64,000 nt of DNA from Ferrigenium kumadai (GCF_018324385.1 NZ_AP019536.1:1240001-1304000); one strand, 5' to 3'; positions 45,418 to 55,672 are shown, counted from the first letter of the stretch. The notes: generated by a model not told the origin, from the sequence alone. Translations and numbers: made by a program.

Positions 45418-47802
45418 ATGGATCGGCAGTATATCGTGTGGTTCGATGCGTTGCGCATGAGCGACGTGGGCAGGGTGGGCGGCAAGAACGCCTCTCTGGG
45501 GGAAATGATCGGCCAGCTCTCGCACCTGGGAGTGCGCGTGCCCGGTGGCTTTGCCACGACGGCCGAAGCCTTCCGCGAATTCCTCGCGCAGGGCGGGCTG
45601 GACCAACGCATCCGCGTACTGCTCGACAAGCTCGACGTGGCCGATACCGTGGCACTGGCCAAGGCAGGAAGTCAGATCCGCCAGTGGATCGTGGATACGC
45701 CCTTGCCGCCGCCGCTGGAACAGGCCGTCCGCGCGGCCCATGCGCGGATGGTACAAGAGGCCGGCGGCGAACCCCTGCTGGCGGTGCGATCCTCCGCCAC
45801 GGCGGAAGACCTGCCCGACGCCTCGTTCGCCGGACAGCAGGAAACCTTCCTCAATATCAGCGGCGCGGGCAACGTGCTATCCGCCGTCCGTCTGGTGTTC
45901 GCCTCCCTGTACAACGACCGCGCCATCGCCTACCGCGTGCACCAGGGATTTGCGCATCACGATGTGGCGCTCTCCGCGGGCATCCAGCGCATGGTACGCA
46001 GCGACATCGGCGCTTCCGGCGTGATGTTCACGCTGGACACCGAATCCGGCTTCGATCAGGTGGTGTTCATTACCTCGGCCTACGGTCTGGGCGAGACGGT
46101 GGTGCAAGGTGCGGTGAACCCGGACGAGTTCTACGTATACAAGCCTGCGCTGAAGCTGGGAAGGAAGGCAGTGATCAGACGCAACCTCGGCGGCAAGGCG
46201 ATCCGCATGATCTTCGGCGAGGGACAGGAAGCGGGGCGTTCGGTGCGCACGGTCGATGTACCCGAAGCGGAGCGCCAGCGTTTTTCCATCACCGATGCCG
46301 ATGCGGAAGAGCTGGCACGTTATGCGCTGACCATCGAGCAGCATTACGGCCGTGCCATGGATATCGAGTGGGGTAAGGACGGCGCGGACGGCAAGCTGTA
46401 CATCGTGCAGGCGCGTCCGGAGACGGTGCAGGTACACGGCAAGGTGGATAGCCTGCGGCGCTACAGCCTGAAGCAGAAGTCCGATGTGCTGGTCAGCGGT
46501 CGCGCCATCGGCCAGAAGATCGGCGCGGGCCGCGTGTGCCTGGTGCCGGACGCTAGCCAGATGGAGCGCGTGCAGCCCGGCGACGTGCTGGTGACGGACA
46601 TGACCGACCCGGACTGGGAGCCGGTGATGAAGCGCGCCTCCGCCATCGTCACCAATCGCGGCGGGCGCACCTGCCATGCGGCGATCGTGGCGCGCGAACT
46701 GGGCATCCCGGCGGTGGTCGGCACCAACGATGCGACCGACGTGCTCACGCACGGCAACGATGTCACCGTCAGCTGTGCCGAGGGCGACATCGGCAAGGTG
46801 TACCAGGGCAAGCTGGATATCGAGGTGCAGGACCTGGCGCTGGACAAGATGCCCGTACCGCCGCTCAAGATCTCGCTCAATGTGGCCAACCCGGAACTGG
46901 CGTTCGAGTTCAGTCGATTGCCCAATGCGGGCGTTGGCCTGGCGCGGCTGGAGTTCATCATCGCGCGCATGATCGGCGTGCATCCCAAGGCGGTGCTCGA
47001 TTACCCGAACCTGCCCGCGGAGCTGAAGGTGCAGGTCGAGGCCAAGTGCGCGGGCTATGCCGGCCCGGTGGATTTCTACGTAGAGAAGATGGCCGAGGGC
47101 ATCGCCACGCTGGCCGCGGCGTTCGCGCCCAAACCGGTGATCCTGCGCTTCTCCGATTTCAAGTCGAACGAATATTCCAGCCTGCTTGGTGGTTCGCAGT
47201 ACGAGCCGACCGAGGAGAATCCGATGATCGGCTTCCGCGGCGCGTCGCGCTACATCGCTGACAGTTTCCGTGCATGCTTCGCGCTGGAATGCCGCGCGGT
47301 GCGCAAGGTGCGCGACGAGATGGGACTGACCAACCTCGAGGTGATGATCCCCTTCGTACGCACGCTGGAAGAAGGGCGGGGCGTGATCGCCGAGCTGGAG
47401 AAGAACGGCTTGAAACGCGGCGAGAACGGGCTGCGCGTGATCATGATGTGCGAGATCCCTTCCAACCCGCTGCTGGCGGATCAGTTCCTCGATATCTTCG
47501 ACGGCTTCTCCATCGGCTCCAACGACCTGACGCAACTGACGCTGGGCATAGACCGCGATTCCGGCATCGTGGCGGGCTCGTTCGACGAACGCAACCCCGC
47601 GGTGCTGGCGCTGATCGGCATGGCGATCCAGGCCTGCCGCAGGCGCGGCAAGTACATCGGCATCTGCGGGCAGGGGCCGTCCGACCATCCCGACCTGGCG
47701 CAGTGGCTGATGGAGCAGGACATCGAGGCGATCTCGCTGAATCCGGACACGGTGGTGCAGACCTGGTTGCATCTCAGCGAGCAGGCGAAAAAGGCGGGGT
47801 AA
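45418..47802 (+). CDS. ppsA: Phosphoenolpyruvate synthase
   Basis: Makes PEP from pyruvate and ATP for gluconeogenesis. 794 residues: ATP-grasp domain ([31 protein letters not shown] quoted in part), phosphohistidine domain with catalytic His in [15 protein letters not shown]-terminal PEP-binding barrel ([15 protein letters not shown], then CGQGPSDHP). The ATG at 45418 has GGGGA upstream; ATG 45385 would add 11 residues. Confidence 0.96.
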   Translation: MDRQYIVWFDALRMSDVGRVGGKNASLGEMIGQLSHLGVRVPGGFATTAEAFREFLAQGGLDQRIRVLLDKLDVADTVALAKAGSQIRQWIVDTPLPPPLEQAVRAAHARMVQEAGGEPLLAVRSSATAEDLPDASFAGQQETFLNISGAGNVLSAVRLVFASLYNDRAIAYRVHQGFAHHDVALSAGIQRMVRSDIGASGVMFTLDTESGFDQVVFITSAYGLGETVVQGAVNPDEFYVYKPALKLGRKAVIRRNLGGKAIRMIFGEGQEAGRSVRTVDVPEAERQRFSITDADAEELARYALTIEQHYGRAMDIEWGKDGADGKLYIVQARPETVQVHGKVDSLRRYSLKQKSDVLVSGRAIGQKIGAGRVCLVPDASQMERVQPGDVLVTDMTDPDWEPVMKRASAIVTNRGGRTCHAAIVARELGIPAVVGTNDATDVLTHGNDVTVSCAEGDIGKVYQGKLDIEVQDLALDKMPVPPLKISLNVANPELAFEFSRLPNAGVGLARLEFIIARMIGVHPKAVLDYPNLPAELKVQVEAKCAGYAGPVDFYVEKMAEGIATLAAAFAPKPVILRFSDFKSNEYSSLLGGSQYEPTEENPMIGFRGASRYIADSFRACFALECRAVRKVRDEMGLTNLEVMIPFVRTLEEGRGVIAELEKNGLKRGENGLRVIMMCEIPSNPLLADQFLDIFDGFSIGSNDLTQLTLGIDRDSGIVAGSFDERNPAVLALIGMAIQACRRRGKYIGICGQGPSDHPDLAQWLMEQDIEAISLNPDTVVQTWLHLSEQAKKAG

Positions 47803-47844
47803 AGCCGGTTTGGCGATATTTTTATCGGGAGACAGGCATTTTCC

Positions 47845-47872
47845 TTGACGTGCTAACCGATTTCGCTATAAT
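47845..47872 (+). promoter_or_regulatory. Promoter of the rpsF operon
   Basis: TTGACG at 47845-47850 and TATAAT at 47867-47872, 16-bp spacer, followed by GCGCGCC. Strong match; drives rpsF-priB-rpsR-rplI. Confidence 0.85.
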
Positions 47873-47885
47873 GCGCGCCCTCTGT

Positions 47886-47940
47886 AAGGCTGATAGGCAG
47901 CCTTGCATACCTTGCTCCACCGCACCGCATGGCGGGGGGC
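47886..47940 (+). promoter_or_regulatory. rpsF leader with probable S6:S18 binding site
   Basis: A perfect hairpin AAGGCTG/CAGCCTT (47886-47904) is followed by GCTCC (47914-47918), a 6-nt left bulge ACCGCA, CCGC-ATG-GCGG, and GGGGC (47936-47940). This two-helix structure with an asymmetric bulge containing CCG is the known form of the S6:S18 autoregulatory RNA. It ends 9 nt before the AAGGAG of rpsF. Confidence 0.75.
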
Positions 47941-47960
47941 TTTAACCGTAAGGAGATGTA

Positions 47961-48338
47961 ATGCGACACTACGAAATCGTGTTTATCGTGCATCCCGATC
48001 AGAGCGAGCAAGTGCCCGCGATGATCGAGCGTTACCGCACACTGGTCACATCCAAGGGTGGTCAAATCCACCGTCTGGAAGACTGGGGTCGCCGCCAGTT
48101 GGCTTACCCGATCCAAAAGATTCACAAGGCACATTACGTGCTGATGAATATCGAAAGCAACCAGGAAACTCTGGACGAGCTGGAGCACGCGTTCCGCTTC
48201 AATGACGCCGTTCTGCGTCATCTGACCGTCAAGACCAAGGCTGCTGTCACCGAACCGTCCGCAATGATGAAGGAAGAGAAGTCCCGTTCCGTGCCGACCG
48301 AAGGTGCCGCTGCTCCGGCTGAAGGCGCTGCAGCTTAA
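47961..48338 (+). CDS. rpsF: 30S ribosomal protein S6
   Basis: 125 residues: [32 protein letters not shown], and an Ala/Glu/Pro-rich C-terminal tail from about 100. RBS AAGGAG. With S18 it probably represses this operon through the leader. Confidence 0.97.
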   Translation: MRHYEIVFIVHPDQSEQVPAMIERYRTLVTSKGGQIHRLEDWGRRQLAYPIQKIHKAHYVLMNIESNQETLDELEHAFRFNDAVLRHLTVKTKAAVTEPSAMMKEEKSRSVPTEGAAAPAEGAAA

Positions 48339-48344
48339 GGATTA

Positions 48345-48638
48345 GTGCGTAACCAGGTTGTCATCAGCGGCGAGTTGATCGCGCTGGAAGGTTTGCGATA
48401 TACCCCGGCAGGGGTGGCGAGAGTGGCGTTGACGTTGCGCCACAGCTCCCAGCAGTCCGAAGCGGACGGTGTGCGGCAGGTGCAGTGCGAAGTCGATGCG
48501 CTGGCATTTGCCGGGGTGGCGGAGAAAGTCACCCGGTTCGCGATAGGACAGTCCGTAAAGGTTAGAGGATTCCTCGCCCAGCGGAGCATGCGCAGCCGGC
48601 AACTGGTTTTGCACATCAACGACATAATTTTGGAATAA
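48345..48638 (+). CDS. priB: Primosomal replication protein N (PriB)
   Basis: Single-strand DNA-binding OB-fold protein in replication restart with PriA. 97 residues; NQVVISGELIALEGLRYTPA and VRGFLAQRSMRSRQLVLHI. Begins with GTG at 48345, preceded by AAGGA six bases upstream. Conserved between rpsF and rpsR. Confidence 0.95.
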   Translation: MRNQVVISGELIALEGLRYTPAGVARVALTLRHSSQQSEADGVRQVQCEVDALAFAGVAEKVTRFAIGQSVKVRGFLAQRSMRSRQLVLHINDIILE

Positions 48639-48647
48639 GGAAACATC

Positions 48648-48920
48648 ATGGCCCGTCCAGACAAAAAGAAAGATGACAAGAACAAGCGTTCTTCCCGCAA
48701 CAACCTGTTCAAGCGCCGCAAGTTCTGCCGCTTCACAGTCGAGAAGATCGCGGAAGTGGATTACAAGGATGTGAACATCCTCAAGGAATTCATCACCGAA
48801 AACGGCAAGCTGATCCCGGCCCGCATCACCGGCACCAAGACACGCTACCAGCGTCAATTGAGCACCGCCGTGAAGCGCGCGCGTTTCCTGGCTTTGCTGC
48901 CGTACACCGACCTGCATTAA
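48648..48920 (+). CDS. rpsR: 30S ribosomal protein S18
   Basis: 90 residues; [12 protein letters not shown] and [20 protein letters not shown] are S18 signatures. Basic N-terminus. RBS AAGGA. Confidence 0.97.
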   Translation: MARPDKKKDDKNKRSSRNNLFKRRKFCRFTVEKIAEVDYKDVNILKEFITENGKLIPARITGTKTRYQRQLSTAVKRARFLALLPYTDLH

Positions 48921-48930
48921 GGAGCAGAAC

Positions 48931-49377
48931 ATGCAAATCATTCTGATGGAAAAAGTGACCAACGTGGGTCAACTGGGCGATGTGGTCAAGGTCAAGAACG
49001 GCTATGCCCGTAACTTCCTGATCCCGCAAGGCAAGGCCAAGCGTGCAACTGCTGCCAACATGGCTGAATTCGAAGCTCGCCGCGCCGAGATCGAAGCGGC
49101 CGACAAGGCCAAGCTGGCCGATGCCCAGGCTCGCGGCGAGAAGCTGGCCGGCGTGACCGTTCAGATCGCTCAAAAGGCCGGTGTGGACGGCAAGCTGTTC
49201 GGTTCCGTCACCAACGCCGACATCGCTGCTGCTCTGACCGCTCAAGGCTTCGCCGTGGAAAAGGCGCAAGTGCGCCTGCCTAACGGCCACCTGAAGCAAA
49301 TCGGCGACCATCCGGTCAGCATCGCGCTGCACACCGATGTGGTCGTGGACGTCACCGTTTCGGTTGCCGGCGAATAA
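48931..49377 (+). CDS. rplI: 50S ribosomal protein L9
   Basis: 148 residues; [20 protein letters not shown] and [14 protein letters not shown]-terminal domain, long connecting helix, C-terminal domain. Last protein gene of the rpsF operon; a tRNA-Asp gene follows 57 bp on. Confidence 0.98.
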   Translation: MQIILMEKVTNVGQLGDVVKVKNGYARNFLIPQGKAKRATAANMAEFEARRAEIEAADKAKLADAQARGEKLAGVTVQIAQKAGVDGKLFGSVTNADIAAALTAQGFAVEKAQVRLPNGHLKQIGDHPVSIALHTDVVVDVTVSVAGE

Positions 49378-49387
49378 TAAATTTGCC

Positions 49388-49426
49388 GCAGCCGTCAGGC
49401 TGCACAAAAGGATAGGCGACTATCCT
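49388..49426 (+). other. Two tandem hairpins between rplI and tRNA-Asp
   Basis: GCAGCC-GTCA-GGCTGC (49388-49403) and AGGATAG-GCGA-CTATCCT (49409-49426) are perfect stems. Neither carries a T-run, so read-through from rplI into the tRNA gene looks possible; they may mark RNA processing. Confidence 0.45.
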
Positions 49427-49434
49427 GTAGTTTT

Positions 49435-49511
49435 GGAGTGGTAGTTCAGTTGGTTAGAATACCGGCCTGTCACGCCGGGGGTCGCGGGTTCGAGTCCCGT
49501 CCACTCCGCCA
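49435..49511 (+). tRNA. tRNA-Asp (GTC)
   Basis: 77 nt with encoded CCA. Acceptor GGAGTGG/CCACTCC, anticodon loop CTGTCAC giving GTC, T-loop GGTTCGAGTCCC. No separate promoter is evident. Confidence 0.97.
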
Positions 49512-49515
49512 AATC

Positions 49516-49549
49516 AAGAAGACGAACGCAAGTTCGTCTTCTTTTTTTT
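49516..49549 (+). terminator. Rho-independent terminator after tRNA-Asp
   Basis: 12-bp perfect stem AAGAAGACGAAC/GTTCGTCTTCTT with GCAA tetraloop followed by eight T. Ends the rpsF-rplI-tRNA-Asp transcript. Confidence 0.93.
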
Positions 49550-49636
49550 CGTCTGTTGCCCCCCGTTTTTGTTGTCATAAGTTTTTTCCGGACGGGGTAA
49601 AATGCACCCCCGCTCACGTCAGGCGCAAGTCACCAG

Positions 49637-51034
49637 ATGAACACCTTCTCCAATGTCGATACGCAACTCGAACAGATCAAACTGCCGCCCCATTCCGTAG
49701 AGGCGGAGCAGTCGGTGCTGGGCGGGCTGTTGCTCGAGTCGGGCGCGCTGGACAAGATCGCCGACCTGATGACCGCCGATGATTTCTATCGCCAGGAACA
49801 CCGCCTGATTTACCGCCAGATCGTGCGCCTGAGCGAACAGGCCAAGCCGGTGGATGTGATCACTGTGGCAGAGGCGCTGGAAAACCTCGGGGAACTGGAC
49901 AAGGTGGGCGGCCTGCCTTATCTGGGCAGTCTGGCACAGAACGTGCCGTCTGCCGCCAACATCCGCCGCTATGGCGAGATCGTGCGCGAGCGTTCCATCA
50001 TGCGCAAGCTGGTAGAGGTCGGTAGCGACATCGCCAGCAGCGCCTACAATCCGACGGGGCGTGATGCCGCGCAGTTGCTCGACGAGGCGGAAAGCAAGGT
50101 GTTCGAGATCGCCGAGGCCGGGTCGAAAGGCAAGCAGGGCTTCTTTTCGATGCCGCCCTTGCTGACCGAGGTGGTCGAGCGCATCGAGACCCTGTACAGC
50201 CGCGAGAATCACAGCGAGGTGACCGGCACCGCGACCGGTTATACAGACCTGGATCGTATGACTTCCGGTTTGCAACCCGGCGATCTGATCATCGTGGCGG
50301 GTCGCCCGAGTATGGGCAAGACCGCATTCTCGATCAACATCGCCGAGAACGTGGCACTGGATGGAAAACCGGTCGCGATCTACAGTATGGAAATGGGCGC
50401 GGCCCAGCTGGTGATGCGTATGCTGGGCTCGGTCGGCAGGCTCAACCAGCATAGCCTGCGCACCGGGCGCCTGGAGGATGACGACTGGGGACGTCTGACT
50501 CATGCGCTGGGCAAGCTCAATGACGCACCGATCTTCATCGACGAAACCCCGGGGCTGTCCGCACTGGAGCTTCGTGCCCGTTCGCGCCGCCTCCATCGGC
50601 AACATGGCTCACTGGGTCTGATCGTGGTGGACTATCTGCAGTTGATGAGCGGGAATGCGGGCAAGGCGAGTGAAAACCGCGCCACCGAGATCTCGGAAAT
50701 CTCGCGTGCGCTGAAGGCATTGGCCAAGGAGCTTCACGTGCCGGTGATCGCACTTTCGCAGTTGAACCGCAGCCTGGAGCAGCGTCCCAACAAACGGCCG
50801 GTGATGTCCGATCTGCGCGAATCCGGCGCCATCGAGCAGGATGCCGACCTGATCCTGTTCATCTACCGCGACGAGGTCTACAACAGCGATTCGCCCGACA
50901 AGGGCAAGGCCGAGATCATCATCGGCAAGCAGCGTAACGGTCCGATCGGCGCTGTCGCGTTAGCATTCCGCGGCGAATATACGCGGTTCGAAAACCTTGC
51001 CATGGGAGAAGGCTACGTCCCCGATGCCTATTGA
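49637..51034 (+). CDS. dnaB: Replicative DNA helicase
   Basis: Hexameric fork helicase. 465 residues: N-terminal DnaG-interacting domain (PPHSVEAEQSVLGGLL), RecA-like domain with Walker A GRPSMGKTAFS, IVVDYLQLMSG, and ALSQLNRSLEQRPNKRP. No intein. A TAAAAT at 49598-49603 may be its -10; the TTGTCA upstream is 20 bp away, longer than usual. Confidence 0.97.
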   Translation: MNTFSNVDTQLEQIKLPPHSVEAEQSVLGGLLLESGALDKIADLMTADDFYRQEHRLIYRQIVRLSEQAKPVDVITVAEALENLGELDKVGGLPYLGSLAQNVPSAANIRRYGEIVRERSIMRKLVEVGSDIASSAYNPTGRDAAQLLDEAESKVFEIAEAGSKGKQGFFSMPPLLTEVVERIETLYSRENHSEVTGTATGYTDLDRMTSGLQPGDLIIVAGRPSMGKTAFSINIAENVALDGKPVAIYSMEMGAAQLVMRMLGSVGRLNQHSLRTGRLEDDDWGRLTHALGKLNDAPIFIDETPGLSALELRARSRRLHRQHGSLGLIVVDYLQLMSGNAGKASENRATEISEISRALKALAKELHVPVIALSQLNRSLEQRPNKRPVMSDLRESGAIEQDADLILFIYRDEVYNSDSPDKGKAEIIIGKQRNGPIGAVALAFRGEYTRFENLAMGEGYVPDAY

Positions 51035-51185
51035 TCCTCCTGTGCTGCGCACATTTCTTTCCCGTCTCATCTGCTTCCCAAGGTAGACCCTGATGCAAAA
51101 AGGGAAAATCAGGGGGAATACGCACGCTATTCGCAGTTTCAGATAATCGTCCAGTCTGTAATCTAGCAATCCGGAATGGGGTTCG

Positions 51186-51206
51186 AGCGCCAGACATATT
51201 GGCGCT
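51186..51206 (+). other. Hairpin in the chemoreceptor gene leader
   Basis: AGCGCCA-GACATAT-TGGCGCT, a 7-bp stem 30 bp upstream of the ATG, in the 200-bp dnaB-chemoreceptor gap. No other feature is seen in that gap apart from the RBS GGGGAG. Confidence 0.4.
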
Positions 51207-51235
51207 GATCAACTATAAATAAACGGGGAGTTGTG

Positions 51236-52879
51236 ATGGGCAATTGGTATCGATCGCTAAGCATACGCTGGAAACTGCAATTCGGTTTTTTCCTGGTGAC
51301 GATGATCACCACGGTATACAACCGCATGCTCGCTTCGCATGAGCTGGGCAAGATGGTCGAGATCGCGCAAAACAACGGTGTCAGCGCACAAGTCGTCAGC
51401 CAGCTGGAAGCCAGCCACAGTGCCTATATCTTCAACTCGTTCTGGGAATCCGGCCTGGAGTTCCTCCTTCAATTTTTCATCATCGGTCTGGTTGCAAGCC
51501 TGTTCGTCAGGCCTATCCAGGCGTTGTGCCAAGCGCTCAAGGCGGTGGAAAACGGCGACCTGACCAAAGGGGTGGAGAACCGTTCGCGCGACGAGATCGG
51601 TTTGCTGGAAAAGAGCTTCAATGACGTTCTGTCCAAGCTCAACCACATCATGCGCAAAGTCGACGAGAGTGGCAGGGAAATGGAGCAGTCGGCCTTCCAG
51701 ATCGCCAAGATCTCTCACGAGATCGCCGAAGTGGGGCACAAGGAACAGAGTCGTTCCGCTGAGGTGAATAGCGTTACGGAGCAACTGCAGCAGATTTCCG
51801 GAAACGTCCAGGCGCAGGCAACGGAGGCCACCGATCGGGCCAAGCAGACCGAGGAACGGGCGCGTGAAGGCATCCGTATGGTGCAGAAAAACATCCAGGA
51901 AATGGAGGGAACGACGCAGGAAGTGCACCTGGCGGCCGTGAAGATTTCCGAACTGGAACAATCCGCCAGTCAGATTCACAACATTATTTCGACGATCCAG
52001 GCGATCGCTGAACAGACCAACCTGCTGGCGCTCAATGCGGCGATCGAGGCCGCGCGTGCCGGCGAGCAGGGGCGCGGATTTGCGGTGGTGGCCGACGAAG
52101 TGCGCAAACTGGCCGAGCGCTCGTCGAATTCGGCAGGCGAGGTGTCAAGGATCATCGACCAATTGGGCGGCAAGGTTCACGAGGTCACTGCTTCCATGAA
52201 CATTGTCGTAGGGAAGGTCCACGACAATCAGAAGGTGGCTGGCGAAACGGCTGCCGTGATCGAGCACATGGCAGGCGAGGTGGCAGAAACGGCGAAGGCC
52301 AATAGTGGCATTTCCAGCGCCAGCGGCGAGCAGATCCGGAACGTCAATCTGCTTCGTGACACGCTGACGGAATTGTTTGCCACCCTGAGCGAAAGCTCGG
52401 CCAAGGTGGAAACGACGGCTGCCATTGGCGATAGCCTTCACAATGTGACCGGCACACTGAATCGCCTGATGGCCGGCTTTCATTTCGAAAGCGTCCACGT
52501 GATTGAGCCTGCACAGCATGAGAAGCGCACTTATCCGCGCATCACGAACCGGTTGCTGGTGCAGGCGTCCCAAGGTAAGGCTGCCATCGAATGTTCCAGC
52601 CTCGATTTCAGTTTGGCCGGAATGCGGCTGGCATTGCAGGAAAAACTGGATGAAAGGCAATTGGTGGAACTGGCGGTCTATCTGCCGCAACAGGAACTGG
52701 ATCAGTATGAGCACCAGAGTCCGCTCAAACTACGCGGGCGGGTCACATGGCAGCGATCGGAGGGCGGGAAGTGGCAGTGCGGCATCGCTTTTGATGACCT
52801 GTCGGATGAGGCAACCCGCAAGTTGCGCGACAGTTTCATGTATTTCCACAAGACGCCGGAATTCGTGGAGGCGGCTTAA
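51236..52879 (+). CDS. Methyl-accepting chemotaxis protein with C-terminal PilZ domain
   Basis: 547 residues. Membrane helix (about 12-30), short periplasmic part (about 31-75), second helix (about 76-95), HAMP (about 96-150), chemoreceptor signalling helices with the conserved tip ([20 protein letters not shown], about 258-277), then a PilZ domain (about 425-540) with the c-di-GMP motifs RTYPR and DFSLAG. Start ATG 51236, RBS GGGGAG; a GTG one codon earlier is in frame. The PilZ tail implies that c-di-GMP modulates signalling. No che genes lie near. Confidence 0.94.
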   Translation: MGNWYRSLSIRWKLQFGFFLVTMITTVYNRMLASHELGKMVEIAQNNGVSAQVVSQLEASHSAYIFNSFWESGLEFLLQFFIIGLVASLFVRPIQALCQALKAVENGDLTKGVENRSRDEIGLLEKSFNDVLSKLNHIMRKVDESGREMEQSAFQIAKISHEIAEVGHKEQSRSAEVNSVTEQLQQISGNVQAQATEATDRAKQTEERAREGIRMVQKNIQEMEGTTQEVHLAAVKISELEQSASQIHNIISTIQAIAEQTNLLALNAAIEAARAGEQGRGFAVVADEVRKLAERSSNSAGEVSRIIDQLGGKVHEVTASMNIVVGKVHDNQKVAGETAAVIEHMAGEVAETAKANSGISSASGEQIRNVNLLRDTLTELFATLSESSAKVETTAAIGDSLHNVTGTLNRLMAGFHFESVHVIEPAQHEKRTYPRITNRLLVQASQGKAAIECSSLDFSLAGMRLALQEKLDERQLVELAVYLPQQELDQYEHQSPLKLRGRVTWQRSEGGKWQCGIAFDDLSDEATRKLRDSFMYFHKTPEFVEAA

Positions 52880-52913
52880 ACGTGCAATTTGTGCCCGCAC
52901 GAAAGAAAATTGT

Positions 52914-52941
52914 TTGAAGCGCGCGATCTTTTCGATATAAT
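52914..52941 (+). promoter_or_regulatory. Promoter of tRNA-Val / thrS
   Basis: TTGAAG at 52914-52919 and TATAAT at 52936-52941, 16-bp spacer, followed by GCGCACCC, 12 bp before the tRNA. No other promoter is seen before thrS. Confidence 0.75.
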
Positions 52942-52953
52942 GCGCACCCTCTT

Positions 52954-53030
52954 AGGCGCGTAGCTCAGTTGGTTAGAGCACTACCTTGACATGGTAGGGG
53001 TCGTTGGTTCGAGTCCAATCGTGCCTACCA
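52954..53030 (+). tRNA. tRNA-Val (GAC)
   Basis: 77 nt with encoded CCA. Acceptor AGGCGCG/CGTGCCT (one G-U), anticodon loop TTGACAT giving GAC, T-arm GTTGGTTCGAGTCCAAT. Confidence 0.97.
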
Positions 53031-53038
53031 ACATCTCG

Positions 53039-53058
53039 AGTGCGGCTTTTGCCGCACT
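53039..53058 (+). terminator. Hairpin between tRNA-Val and thrS, possible attenuator
   Basis: AGTGCGGC-TTTT-GCCGCACT, an 8-bp perfect stem followed by a broken T-run (TTGTATTTT). It ends 23 bp before the thrS ATG, so it would partly end transcription before thrS. Confidence 0.55.
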
Positions 53059-53081
53059 TTGTATTTTCAGGAAACAAAAAC

Positions 53082-54995
53082 ATGCCAGTCATCACACTGC
53101 CGGATGGTTCGCAGCGCAGCTTCGCACAACCTGTCACCGTCGCCGATGTCGCGATGAGCATAGGGGCAGGGTTGGCGCGAGCAGCCCTGGCTGGCAAGGT
53201 GGACGGCAGGCTGGTGGATACCTCTCATCTCATCGAGCAGGATGCTGCGCTGGCCATCATCACCGACAAGGATGCCGACGGTGTGGAGATCATTCGCCAC
53301 TCCACCGCGCACTTGCTGGCCCATGCGGTGAAGGAGTTGTTTCCCGATGCGCAGGTGACCATCGGCCCCGTGATCGAGAACGGCTTCTATTACGACTTCT
53401 CCTACAAGCGTCCCTTCACGCCGGAAGACCTGGCAGCGATCGAGAAGCGCATGGGCGAGATCGCCAAGCTGGATCTGCCGGTGGCACGTCGCGTGTTGCC
53501 GCGCGATGAGGCGGTTTCATTCTTCAAGCATATCGGCGAGCAATACAAGGCCGAGATCATCGAGTCGATCCCGTCGGATCAGGATGTTTCGTTGTACAGC
53601 GAAGGCGAATTCACCGATCTCTGTCGCGGGCCGCATGTTCCCTCCACCGGCAAGCTGAAGGCGTTCAAGCTGATGAAGCTGGCAGGGGCCTATTGGCGCG
53701 GCGATTCGAAGAACGAGATGCTGCAGCGTATCTACGGCACGGCGTGGGCAAAGAAGGAGGAGCTGGACGCCTACCTGCACCAGCTCGAAGAGGCCGAGAA
53801 GCGCGACCACCGCAAGCTCGCCAAGCAGCTGGATCTGTTCCATATGCAGGACGAGTCCCCGGGCATGGTGTTCTGGCATCCCAAGGGTTGGACGCTGTGG
53901 CAGGAAGTCGAGCAGTACATGCGCCGCAAGTTCCGCGAGCACGACTATCAGGAAGTGCGCACGCCGACCATCATGGATCGCTCCCTGTGGGAGAAATCCG
54001 GTCACTGGGAAAACTATCACGACAACATGTTCACGACCTGTTCGGAGAATCGCGACTACGCGGTGAAGCCGATGAACTGTCCTGGCCATGTGCAGATTTT
54101 CAACCACGGCCTGCATAGTTATCGCGATCTGCCGTTGCGCCTCGCAGAATTCGGTTCCTGCCACCGCAACGAAACCTCCGGTTCGCTGCACGGCCTGATG
54201 CGCGTGCGCGGCTTCACTCAGGACGATGCGCACATCTTCTGTACCGAGGATCAGGTGCAACCCGAAGTGTCGCGTTTCATCGTGATGCTGAACGAGGTGT
54301 ATCGCGATTTCGGCTTCAACGAGGTGCTGGTCAAGCTCTCGACCCGTCCGGAAAAGCGCGTTGGTTCCGACGAAACGTGGGACAAGGCTGAGGCCGGGCT
54401 GGCTTCCGCACTGAAGCAGAATGGGCTGGAGTATGAGATTCAGCCGGGAGAGGGCGCGTTCTATGGCCCCAAGGTCGAATTCACCCTGAAGGATAGCCTC
54501 GGGCGTCTGTGGCAGTGCGGCACCATCCAGCTGGACTTCAACCTGCCGACACGTTTGGGTGCGGAGTTCGTCGACGAGGATAACGGCCGCAAACCCCCGG
54601 TGATGCTGCATCGCGCCATCCTCGGTTCGATGGAGCGCTTCATCGGTATCCTGATCGAGCACCACGCCGGCGCGTTCCCGCTGTGGCTGTCGCCGATGCA
54701 GGTCGTGCTGATGAATATCTCTCAGGCGCAGGAGGAATATGCGACACAAGTCGCGCAGGCGTTGCGCGATGCCGGGTTGCGCGTGCAATTGGATTTGCGC
54801 AACGAAAAGATTACCTATAAAATACGCGAACATAGCTTGCAGAAGCTGCCTTATCAGATCGTCGTTGGCGATAAGGAAGTGGCTGGAGGATTGGTGGCCG
54901 TGCGTACCCGCAGTGGTGAGGATCTCGGACAGATGACATTGGAAGCTTTGCTTCAGCGTCTGCAACCTGAGATGAAATCGGGCAGCACGGTTTAA
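53082..54995 (+). CDS. thrS: Threonyl-tRNA synthetase
   Basis: 637 residues: TGS domain (about 1-60), editing domain with [15 protein letters not shown], class II catalytic core ([30 protein letters not shown]) and anticodon domain. The ATG at 53082 yields the normal [10 protein letters not shown] start; earlier codons in frame are in the tRNA. First gene of thrS-infC-rpmI-rplT. Confidence 0.97.
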   Translation: MPVITLPDGSQRSFAQPVTVADVAMSIGAGLARAALAGKVDGRLVDTSHLIEQDAALAIITDKDADGVEIIRHSTAHLLAHAVKELFPDAQVTIGPVIENGFYYDFSYKRPFTPEDLAAIEKRMGEIAKLDLPVARRVLPRDEAVSFFKHIGEQYKAEIIESIPSDQDVSLYSEGEFTDLCRGPHVPSTGKLKAFKLMKLAGAYWRGDSKNEMLQRIYGTAWAKKEELDAYLHQLEEAEKRDHRKLAKQLDLFHMQDESPGMVFWHPKGWTLWQEVEQYMRRKFREHDYQEVRTPTIMDRSLWEKSGHWENYHDNMFTTCSENRDYAVKPMNCPGHVQIFNHGLHSYRDLPLRLAEFGSCHRNETSGSLHGLMRVRGFTQDDAHIFCTEDQVQPEVSRFIVMLNEVYRDFGFNEVLVKLSTRPEKRVGSDETWDKAEAGLASALKQNGLEYEIQPGEGAFYGPKVEFTLKDSLGRLWQCGTIQLDFNLPTRLGAEFVDEDNGRKPPVMLHRAILGSMERFIGILIEHHAGAFPLWLSPMQVVLMNISQAQEEYATQVAQALRDAGLRVQLDLRNEKITYKIREHSLQKLPYQIVVGDKEVAGGLVAVRTRSGEDLGQMTLEALLQRLQPEMKSGSTV

Positions 54996-55016
54996 TTTTG
55001 CCTAACGGAGATAGCA

Positions 55017-55541
55017 ATAGCACAGGACAAATCGCAGCGCTTGAATGAGATGATTACCGCACCGCAGGTGCGCCTCATTGGAGCCGAAAAAGAACCCCTC
55101 GGGATCGTGCCTATCGCAGAAGCCTTGCGTCTGGCGGATGAAGCAGAGTTGGACTTGGTGGAGATATCGCCGCTGGCTGAGCCGCCGGTCTGCCGCATCA
55201 TGGACTTCGGCAAGTTCAAGTATGCCGAAAGCAAGAAGCAGCACGAGGCCAAACTCAAGCAAAAGCAGGTTCAGATCAAGGAGATCAAGTTCCGTCCGGG
55301 AACGGATGAGGGCGACTACAACATCAAGTTGCGCAACCTGATCAAGTTCCTGAGTGAGGGCGACAAGACCAAGATCACCTTGCGTTTCCGCGGTCGCGAG
55401 ATGGCCCACCAGGAGATCGGCATGCGCCTGATCGAGCGCGTCAAGGCGGATCTGGAAGAACATGGCGTAGTCGAGCAGTTTCCCAAGATGGAAGGCCGCC
55501 AGATGGTGATGGTGCTGTCACCGAAGGCCAAGAAGAAATAA
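55017..55541 (+). CDS. infC: Translation initiation factor IF-3, AUA start
   Basis: 174 residues. The family N-terminus [14 protein letters not shown] reads from ATA at 55017, six bases after GGAG; there is no ATG, GTG or TTG at that place (the TTG at 55041 would delete 8 conserved residues). Rare start codons are the known basis of IF3 autoregulation (AUU in E. coli); AUA serves the same purpose here. Another in-frame ATA at 55011 sits too near the SD. Domains: N-terminal (to about 75), linker, C-terminal ([17 protein letters not shown]). Confidence 0.93.
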   Translation: MAQDKSQRLNEMITAPQVRLIGAEKEPLGIVPIAEALRLADEAELDLVEISPLAEPPVCRIMDFGKFKYAESKKQHEAKLKQKQVQIKEIKFRPGTDEGDYNIKLRNLIKFLSEGDKTKITLRFRGREMAHQEIGMRLIERVKADLEEHGVVEQFPKMEGRQMVMVLSPKAKKK

Positions 55542-55672
55542 GGTTTGATCGTTTCGGCAGCAGGGGATGGCCGGAGCGGTAAGCAGCAAATAGTCCCCGA
55601 ATAAAAAGTGGTGTATGGGTCATCAAGCTTTTCCATCGGAAAACACCTCCCACCATAACTTAAGGAGCAGTC
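55542..55672 (+). promoter_or_regulatory. infC-rpmI leader, probable L20 control region
   Basis: 131 bp with GGGGA/TCCCC and GTGG-TGT/ACA..CCAC pairings that could form a long-range structure. In other bacteria L20 represses rpmI-rplT through structured RNA here; that this leader works the same way is inferred. Confidence 0.4.

Noticed and set aside
45877..47772. 631-codon minus-strand ORF
   Set aside because: Entirely antisense to ppsA, no RBS or recognisable domain.
49572..49603. TTGTCA...TAAAAT as a dnaB promoter
   Set aside because: The 20-bp spacer is too long for a confident call; mentioned only under dnaB.
53004..53081. 26-codon N-terminal extension of thrS
   Set aside because: It starts inside tRNA-Val and the family start [10 protein letters not shown] is preceded by a suitable RBS.
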